Source of the DNA: Cycas panzhihuaensis
Lineage: Eukaryota; Cycadophyta
DNA: 64,000 bases
NCBI GenBank assembly: GCA_023213395.1
Contig: CM041465.1
Location: 4,340,001 to 4,404,000, forward strand
Reading direction: 5' to 3'
Positions 56,151-64,000 of this stretch are shown piece after piece (the stretch's first letter is position 1; each line of letters begins with the position of its first letter). The notes below the pieces were generated by a model. That model had not been told where the DNA came from. It made no database searches and was given only the letters and a program-made list of their open reading frames with translations. The translations under genes were made by a program, and so were the position numbers.

Positions 56151-58606
56151 ACTCAATGATGATCCACCTATGAGGATGGATGGCCTAGGGATGTTCGCAT
56201 CTAATTCTAGGGGGTCCTTGCACTTAATGTTGAAGGAAGATTAAAAAAAAAAAAAATGTTGCTCTCAACCTAAAATGCGATAACAAGTTGAGACCTTTTG
56301 TGTTTAAAACACAATAGGAAGAAATTAATCCTAAGGAAAGGAATGTTTATATATTGGAGATATTTGTCTCTAGAAAAGCATGACTTTAATATGCTAAGGA
56401 TGTAAAGTCCTAATCAATTAATCAAGCCCTTAACATAGGGATGGGACCTAGCATATGGGTGCCACCCAATAAGTGAACAATAAACAACCCTAAATACAAA
56501 CCTAAAAGCTACTTCATTTTTGTATGTAAATAAGTAGACAGGAGATCAACTCAAAAACCACCTAAAAAGAACTAACCTATTTCAATGCATTCCTAACTAA
56601 TGTAAATGATTGAAGCATGTGCTTTCTTTTTCCTTTTTTACTTTTTATTTTTTTATATTCAAAAGAAAAGAGAAATGAAAATGATATCTAACACACCTAT
56701 AGGAAATAAGAGAAGTACGAGTTTTTTTAATGCACTTATATTTATCTTAGTCACCCTTTCTCCCTTTTTTAAGTGTAGAAAAGAATATGGTTTACTTAAG
56801 CAAAACACATAATTAAGAAATTTAATAAACATAGAGATCTCTTTAAGAGATAACCTTCCTATTTGCCTTTTCCTATTACTTTTTCTTTTTAAAGATTTCT
56901 TTAATAAATAAAATAGCAAAATAGAAGAAAAATAACAAATGAAAAGGCACCAACCTTATAATTATTAGTTGTAAGAGTATTTAAATTATGTCTTTACTCT
57001 TTCAAATAAGGTTGTAATATGAGTGAAATAATTATTCAACAAATATTATAAACCATACAAATGAAATAGTATACCAAAAATGCTTTTTTTTTCTTTTTTT
57101 TACAACCAATATTCTTCTTAAAACCCTAACAACATTTTAGTTGTACCTAAAAGGCTATGAGAGATAAAAGAGAGGGTCTAAAGGAAGCTTAGAACCCTAT
57201 AGAAGGAGATTCAAGCCATCAAAACCTAAGCTCTTAAGCTAAGACACTCACCTCCCTAGTGGGAACTTAAGCACAAAGGCTAGGTGTATGGAGCTCTCAC
57301 TAGGTTATGAGTGAGAACTTATGAACTTAGGAGTTTCTCACTCTAAAATCAAAACTCCAAGCAATAGAAAACTCTAACCAAGCAAACAGAATGATGTAAG
57401 AAAGCCAATCTATGATGAAAATTGACTAAAATCTTAACCTAATCTCTTTTTCACAAATAACAAATAATAAATTTTGAAAGAAATATTAAATGAAAAACAC
57501 CAACTTACCCAGTACTTAATGAGAATAAGAAGTTGTACTTTAGATTAGTGTCTTGTTTATCCAACTCCTTCAAATCAGAGCTCCAAATTGGTTACAAGTG
57601 GTAAGAGGAACAAGATATGGGAGGAAAGAAGAAGAATAGAAGATGGCACCTAAAAAAGGAGGAGGCATATAAAGTAGAAAGGAAGCCAAATGAGGAAGAG
57701 AGAAAGAAGAGAAGTAGATTCAGCTTCAAATCTTTGATTACTTTAGCAAAGGCCTTTAAACTCATCTTTAGACAAGTCTCCACAAGTTTCAAACGAAAGT
57801 CACAAGTATGAATTATGATTTTAACAACAATTTGTTACTTCAAATGATCTCCTCCTTCTATTAAGAAAAATGATGAGCTTTTATATAGGAAAATGGAGGA
57901 AGAAATGCCAAAAATAGTGGGGACATTGAGTCATGATTTCCCATAATCCAACATCCATATGATAAGAAAAAATAACCACTCGTTATATGTTTTCTACATG
58001 AGAAGATAAAAATAACAAACAATAGTGAAAAATACGAGTAACCAATAAAAAATATGATAAAAAAATATACTAAAAAATGTGATTAAAAGAAGAACATATT
58101 TTTAATTATATAGAAGTCACCTTTTAAGAAGAAGCTTGCATTTTCTGTAATACTAAAAATGCGACCTTTTGTGAAAATTACAACCAATGAAAAGGTATTA
58201 AAAAGAAGATTTTTATCAAAACAAATTTATAAAAAAAAAAAAAAACAAAGGAAAATAAGTCTTAAAGTGATGTCTTGAAGTAATAAAGGGCTAGTCAAGG
58301 TATAAAGATAAATTCTAAGGGAGAAAAACCAATGCATAAGACACTTATCAAGCTAAAGAGAGATGAATGATAGGAGTCAATTGGAGCTCTAAAGGTGGTT
58401 AGAATAAATTAGACTTATTAGACATCTCTATGATCTTTACATCATTAGCAATATTAGTCAAGCACAAGTAAGATTAGTATGAATTCATTAAGTCACAATA
58501 CCAAGCAATCATTAAATTACCATATAGTCAAATAGTCAAACACCAATAATAAATAAAAAAGGTATAAGATCTAGTAGATATAAAAAAAGGGGTATAGTTA
58601 ATTAAA
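56150..58606 (-). repeat. Probable 3' LTR of gypsy D
   Basis: On the minus strand a purine-rich ccaagggatcaaa precedes TGTTTTAATTAACTATACC at about 58606. At the same distance inside as in the B LTR (about 460-600 bp) come gaaaaatgcgacc / gtgaaaatt words. Open frames at 56606-56812 and 57592-57811 (both strands) are A- and T-rich and not genes. The second LTR is outside the window, so the limits are tentative. Confidence 0.45.
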
Positions 58607-60099
58607 ACATTTGATCCCTTGGTAATGGAAGCTCTATGAATGGGTTGAAGCAAGATGGTGAACATTAACAACCTTGCCAAAATCAAGTTGTCTAGGAACT
58701 TGGGCTACCTAGAATGTATATTAAGTAGTTTAAATGAATGCAAATGAAGTTAATTAAAAGAAAGGTAGATGTGGTAAATGACTAAGGCTAATTATGGTGG
58801 CTTGAGGCATACTTATGTATCTTTCTAGACTGTGTGTTTAAAAATAAATATCTAAATTTTGAGTATATATATATATATATACACACACACATAGTCTTTT
58901 AGGTTTTTGTGTTTTTAATCATGAATATAAATGACTCATATTTGAGGGTAAACCTACCATGGTTTAGTGTCATTAGTGGTCGATTTTTAGAGATATTGGG
59001 ATCCACTATAGTTTTCCTCATTAGTAGTTGATTTTCAAAGTGGTGACCACCATAGTATTACCTCTTTAGCGACCATCTAATATATCTTAAGTGAGATTAT
59101 GAGGCTTCAGAGAGTGAAAATATAGCAGGGTCTAGATAAGGCACCTAGACTATAAAAAACATACTGCTAGAAGAAAATAGAGCCTTTAGACTATAAATAA
59201 GGCTATGATTTAGAAAGGTCACTTTTAGAGTGAGAAAGGTCCTATACTTAAGTATAAGTGAGAGAGCATAATAGTGGAGGAAATCTTCTATGACTTAGTT
59301 GGAAGTATGTGTAGAGTCAATATTCACCAATAATCACTAAGAAACTTACTTGAGAGTATTTAGGTGGTGAATTTGGCTTTTTTAAAAAGTGTACTAGTTA
59401 GAGATGCAAGATTTATATTTCCTCTATTAGATAAAATAATATTTACTTGATACTTAAAGAGGTTAGATATAAGGTATTATCAAAGCTAACTTTTGAGCTT
59501 CATAGGAGATCTAACCTTCACATTATAAGTTAGTAAAGACTAGGAGGCCCAAAATAGAGTGGTGATTCACTAGATTTGGTATCTAATAAGTTTTAATATT
59601 GATTTTTTTTTTTTTTTTTTTAGGGTTTGTCCCAAAACTATGAGTTGTGGTTGGAAACCACTAGCTCACAAGTGAAAAATGTGAGCTTACACTAAAAAAT
59701 ATGATCTTTAATACAAAAAATGTAATCAAATACTTGATCATGTTTTTAGTATTAAATAAATGATGATTTTAAGAGTGAGGTCATATTTTTCATTTGAAGT
59801 TCATATTTTTGAAGGGAAGATCATAGTTTTAGAAGGATAATCATGATTTTCACAAAGAGGTCATGTTTCTAGCACTAAAAATGTGATGAAATAAAAAAAG
59901 ATATTAATTAAGAAGTTTCTTTATAAATCACTTCAAGGCTAAGACTAACTCATACATATGGATGTTTTACTCTCATAGAGTTTAGATCATATTGATACTC
60001 ATCAAAATGAGAGTCCTAGATTGGATGTGATGCTCAAGAGGCTCACTTTAGAAGAATGTCCAATTCTTTATCATTATGGGTTGGCCAAAGTGAGTATAT
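58607..60099. other. Gypsy D 3' untranslated region
   Basis: Contains an (at)n/(ac)n microsatellite (58864-58890) and reverse-orientation copies of the TAAACTATG motif (tttagtgtcattagtgg near 58960, catagtattacctc near 59050). It also has T-runs (59605-59625) and clustered gtgaaaaatgtga-type words (59650-59890). No gene. Confidence 0.5.
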
Positions 60100-61760
60100 T
60101 AGTCTAATTAGTGATGGAGATTGATATTTTTAAGATTTAGTTAATCGTTAGGTTCCTAGAAGTTAGGTTCCTAGAAATAATGTATTTCTCTTCAGGAGTT
60201 TGGGGGATTTATGGCTTAGAGTGTGAGAGGTTGGCAGGATCTTAGAATTATATTGGTATGGACAAAGTGTGGCTCCACTAAGGGTCATAGAGGAGGATAA
60301 GAAGACTATAGTGATCTAGTATATAACTAGAGAGATTAGGCCTGTCAGAAGGTAAGGGGTTAGTATTGTAGCCTTGAAGCATGCTATAGACATACCCATA
60401 ATCTAGAATGTTATTAGATTGATTATTTTATTTTAGATTATAAGAACCTAGAACTTCATGGGTTTGATAGGCTAATTAATGTGAGTAATATAATAGTGCA
60501 AGATTAGAGTGAGGTATGACTAGGCACAGTATGGTCTTAATAGTATGCATCACTAATTATCTTGTATTCATCATAATAGTGAGGGAAGTTTCTCCTATAT
60601 GTTGATACTACTATTATGGCTATATGACAACATTCCCTTGACTCAACCAATAGGAGCATTGAGTGAGCTAATAATGATAGACCTAATGATGAACTAGTGG
60701 CATATAAGAGCTAAAGTTTATGGATAGGATTAAGCATGTACCATACATAGCCTAGGATTAGACATGATAACTTGTAATAAGTGAGTTACGAATTCATATG
60801 AGGGGATGCCCTCATGGTTTGATGATGAGACAAACATTGTTAGGGGTATTATTCATAGACCACCACCCTCTCCACCTTAAGGAGGGAAAGGAGAAGGTCT
60901 TTAAGGAGATGGTGATGATGGTGGTTAAGAGGCACAAGGAATTCCTAAGAGATATAGTGGAGTTGGTAGGCCGCTTATGGCTCATATGGGCAATAGAGGA
61001 GGTGACAAGGGTGATGTAGAGGCTACTACAACATTACAACATCTCAGTAATATTACAAAGCTAGGGATAGATGTTGGAGTACCATAGGGTGTTGCAGACA
61101 TAGATGGTACATATGCTTACTATTTAGTAGTTTAGATTTATATGATTAGGCTTTATTTTTATGTGATAGCCTTCTAATGGAGAAGTGATTGACTTATTTA
61201 TGTTAGGTATATATAAATGGTGATAGATTGGATAGGGATTTCATAAGACAAACCATAGATAGACTCCCATCTTTCACTTTTGGGTTAGGTGAGCCATTAA
61301 TATGGAAAGATGGTGATCTAAAGTTCCTAAGCCCTTATAAATAGCACGTTGCACCTACTATTAGAGCTTGAGACATGTATTCAATGTGAGAGGTAGAGTT
61401 TCAGAGATGGTTTCTTAAGATGCAAAGTTAAGGGGACTTGAGGTATAGTTAAAGGATATAGATGATGAGAGGTGACATTTACAACATATGTCAATCCTTC
61501 AAGTAGGTGGATGAGTTACCCCTTTAATAAGCTAGAGCATCCACTAGATACACACTACCACTCATAGGGGAGAGGGATCTCACACCCATGGACAACATAT
61601 AGATGGAGGTCGAGGTAGCTTACAATGATCTTTATATACATGAGATTTACCTACTAAGAGGGTGGTATAGATGTATTAGGTTAGGAATGTGAGTCCACTC
61701 TACAGGGAGGAGATAAAGAGGATGTATTTCTTTGAGAGCCTAATATATAATACCCATATA
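60100..61760 (+). pseudogene. Antisense gene of gypsy D, homologue of the one in gypsy B (decayed)
   Basis: Plus-strand frames read SYMLILLLWLYDNIPL, IGALSELIMIDLMMN*WHIR, then VTNSYEGMPSWFDDETNIV and GGKGEGL*GDGDDGG. These align with PYSSILMCSLYEYIPL, GELGVLILMDPGMNKWYMR, ISDAYVGLLVWSNDEMDVV and the Gly-rich tail of the gypsy B product. Downstream to about 61760 further coding-like text follows (DRLDRDFIRQTIDRLPSFTF). Many stops. The longest open piece with a Met (60798-61019) lies in another frame and is not the real one. Gypsy D runs on the minus strand, so this gene is antisense to it, as in B. Confidence 0.65.
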
Positions 61761-62329
61761 GGTGTTAGGATCATGGTGTATTTTATATCACTATGAGATG
61801 TACTTTGTATCATATGATTTGTAACATTACGATATGTATATTTGGCAACAAGTTGGTATTATATTTCATTGGATATAACCTTGATTAGCTTCCCTACTTT
61901 AACATACTCTAACATAGTTAATATCATTAGGTAATATATGCATGGATGAGTTTTTATTCTAGTTATAGTTACACACCATATGCATGCACAATTGTAGTGT
62001 ATATATATTCTCTTTTCATTTTTTACTTTTAACAATATTTTAGATGATTTTTTTTTTAATGTGTTTTTGAAATTAGGGTATTTATATTAGTTTATACTCA
62101 TTCCAAAGTGAGGGATCCATCATTAGGGATGGGTATGACTATCATACTTTAGAATCTTTAGTAGGTGAATTTTTAGAATCATAGTTTACCCTCATTATGG
62201 AAAGGAAATGCCCCAAGAGCAAGTCTTAAAGGAAGGGTAAATTATTTTGACCCAAATTTAGAGCAGTTGATGCCCCTACCCTATTATGACTAGGTCATAA
62301 GTGATAGTAATTAATTATATAAGAAGAAA
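61761..62329. other. Gypsy D non-coding tract with TAAACTATG motifs
   Basis: agtttatactcattccaaa (about 62088-62107) is the reverse complement of the motif at 37560 in gypsy B. A second copy, catagtttaccctcattatgg, lies near 62180-62200. AT-rich and T-run DNA in between. Confidence 0.55.
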
Positions 62330-62697
62330 GCAAGTTGTCTTTAATATTTTAGGTTTTTAGGATGTGTTGAATAGTGATATATGTGAATTATGCTAATAGA
62401 GAGGTCATAATAGTGAGAAAATGATGTAAATAGCTCAAGTGAGTTTGATAAAGATCAGTGGGCTAGTAAACTATGATTTGAGAATCTAAAAATAAATTGA
62501 TAAGTCCATCATAAAAGTCAAGAACATCAATCAGTGCTTGAATGATAGTTAGATATTTTACTATATTATTAGTTTCTTATGGCATGAAGAAACTGACACT
62601 AGGGAGGATAACCCCCTATGGTCATGGATAACCATGTTGCAACAAAATCTCCCAGATTCCCTTAGCTTCCACCATTAAAATAGATGTTGAAATCCAT
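62330..62697 (-). pseudogene. Separate archaeal-type RNase H of gypsy D (decayed)
   Basis: Minus strand from ATG 62697: MDFNIYFNGGS*GNLGDFVA, then a shift, VSFFMP*ETNNIVKYLTII, and NLFLDSQIIVY. Compare gypsy C MALLIFTNGGSCGNLGPFSS and gypsy B FFIPRATNNEVEYLSII. The residue at the first catalytic Asp is again Asn (FNGG). The Glu of NNEAEY is Lys or lost here, while DSQ is kept. Confidence 0.72.
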
Positions 62698-64000
62698 AAT
62701 AGAGAAGGAAAAAAACTCAAAGTCAAGCTGATGAGTAGGGGGAAGGTGTAAGGATCAATAATTAAGGGTGTGACCTAGCCTAAATGACTCAACCTAAAGC
62801 TATGAAAGACCAAAACCCCATGGTTCAGTTTCACCATTATGGCTACCTTTTCTAAAGCTAATATGTAACCTCTTGAATGTTGAATATATTTCAATCATAA
62901 TTAAGGTCATGGTGGGCCCAAGAAACTAGATTTAAAGCTCCTAAATAATGCACATAACTAGATTCAAATTACATATTATAGGTGGGGACAATCAATATAT
63001 TGCTTACCTTGGATGCTAAGAGGGTACTAATATCTATGTATAAGATTTTTTTTTTCTCTTTTTTTTTAGAAGGGGGAGGAGGATGTTAGTCTATATGATA
63101 GTTTAAATGAGGGTTGTGGTAAACTTGACATCATTGAACATACTTTCTAAATGATACATCGCATCTGCCCTCATGCCTAATAAGGGATGGGTGACTATGA
63201 TCATAATACAATCTTCATCAAGGTGAGGTGGATGGGGATGACTAATAACTTTGAAGAGTATAGTTGTGATTAGCCAAACCATGGGGCATTAAGACCCAAG
63301 AAATTATAAGCAATAAATAGACTAAGCTCACATCCTCAAGAGATGAACCACATGTATTTATAAGATGTTAGATTAGAGTTTCTTTGAAGGGTAGAGGGGG
63401 AGGCCTTAAACAATTAACTATTGAGGAGTAGGAGGGGTACTACTAATAGAGATTGCTTTAAAACTAAATACCCAATGCACTAAGGAGGAGAAGAATAAGA
63501 TGAGGTCACTTATACAACTAGAGTTCCACTTATTAGGAGATAACCTATAGGCATGCTTAATCATCAACTAACTAACAACATAAAGGTTCTTTGCTTATTA
63601 AGAGTATGAAGAGAAATGCTTACCAGTTGGATGAAATAAGAAAATCTGATGGCACCATATATGTATCTAGCTGACTTAGAGGTGAAATAAGCTACTTAAG
63701 TAGAGTGTGATATTAAATGAAGAAGGAAACTACTTAAGTCGATAACTACCATCATATTTGGTAGAACTAAGGGGGAAAATGGTCTTAGAAAGCCTAAGAC
63801 AAGAAGAAAAAGGGTAAACTTATTTTTTTTATTTTAAGATTTTATTATTTTTTTGCTTTTTTTTTAAAATAACATATATGCATATAATTTACACTTAATT
63901 TTGCAGTCATTCCCTGAAGTGCAACACTTAGGAGGGAGGAAGTATTTAACCTACCATAGTTTAGACCCATTAGTAAGAGGATTTTCATAGATGTGGTTTA
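62698..64000. other. Gypsy D, region upstream of its RNase H, to the window end
   Basis: No domain readable. About 62910-62940 matches 36940-36975 of gypsy B in reverse (cttgggcccaccatg against cttgggtccaccatg). The last 40 bases (taccatagtttagacccattagtaa) carry the TAAACTATG motif in reverse, as minisatellite 1 of B would predict. Integrase is not reached. Confidence 0.5.

Larger units (their letters stand above)
56150..64000 (-). mobile_element. Gypsy D: 3' part of a B-related Tat element, minus strand, runs off the window
   Basis: On the minus strand from 64000 down: TAAACTATG-motif repeats, the separate RNase H (62697-62330), more motif copies (62210-62090), AT-rich DNA, an antisense gene (plus strand, 60100-61760), gtgaaaaatgtga words (59890-59640), motif copies (59060-58940), then an LTR starting at about 58606. 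This is the order and spacing of gypsy B. Gag and pol would lie beyond 64000. The inner edge of the LTR, about 56150, is set only by analogy to the 2.4-kb LTR of B. Confidence 0.7.

Noticed and set aside
56606-57811. Short open frames on both strands in the right part
   Set aside because: They lie in the probable D LTR, are biased to Phe, Lys and Leu by A- and T-rich sequence and match no family.
60798-61019. 73-codon open frame in gypsy D as an independent gene
   Set aside because: The frame that aligns with the gypsy B antisense product is a different one over the same bases; this one is a by-product.

Overview
The window looks like intergenic DNA from a large, repeat-rich seed-plant nuclear genome. 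I found no intact host gene. Almost everything is decayed LTR retrotransposon sequence, and the damage has the look of long-term cytosine methylation: CpG is nearly absent, and Gln, Arg and Trp codons have repeatedly become TAA, TAG or TGA. Plant markers are the primer-binding sites TGGTATCAGAGC (initiator-Met tRNA) and TGG..ACCATACTGGGGA, the second one shared by two elements of the Tat/Ogre branch of Ty3/gypsy. Further plant markers are the extra RNase H domain and the antisense genes that Tat elements carry. The species cannot be named from this sequence.

The main structure is one nested assembly. A Ty1/copia element, here called H, is bounded by the same 5-bp target duplication (tctct) at 892-896 and 55292-55296, and its parts are spread over 54 kb. 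H holds three independent insertions. Gypsy A (chromovirus-like, 4082-25988, duplication atcta) split H between integrase and reverse transcriptase. Gypsy B (Tat-like, 27222-44152, duplication attag/aatag) split the RT/RNase H region. Copia-like E (minus strand, 44987-55285, duplication ataac/gtaac) sits one base inside the end of H's 3' LTR. Gypsy A contains gypsy C (Tat-like, 9173-24577, duplication gatct/tatct). E contains copia F (minus strand, about 47060-54439), the least decayed element. To the right of the nest, 55297-64000 holds the 3' part of a fourth gypsy, D, a relative of B in reverse orientation that runs off the window.

B, C and D share an unusual layout. Besides gag-pro-pol they carry a separate archaeal-type RNase H reading frame and a long reading frame on the opposite strand. 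In B and D the antisense products are homologous to each other and resemble the putative plant transposon protein family. In C the antisense product is a plant mobile domain (PMD) protein with a coiled-coil tail. All three RNase H copies have Asn where the first catalytic Asp is expected. The 3' non-coding regions of B and D, and one site in C, carry copies of a motif around AATGAGCCTAAACTATG. B also has a row of small hairpins whose stems co-vary while the loop stays 7 nt.

Other points: a rearranged eIF4A (DEAD-box helicase) gene fragment inside H on the opposite strand; a 3.6-kb duplication of gypsy A integrase plus the C LTR, which makes C's 3' end anomalous; a gag-only non-autonomous element (E); and a primer-binding-site-like 41-bp repeat inside the LTR of B. 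Coordinates of LTR ends are from reading the two copies against each other by eye. Domain edges inside decayed genes are approximate.
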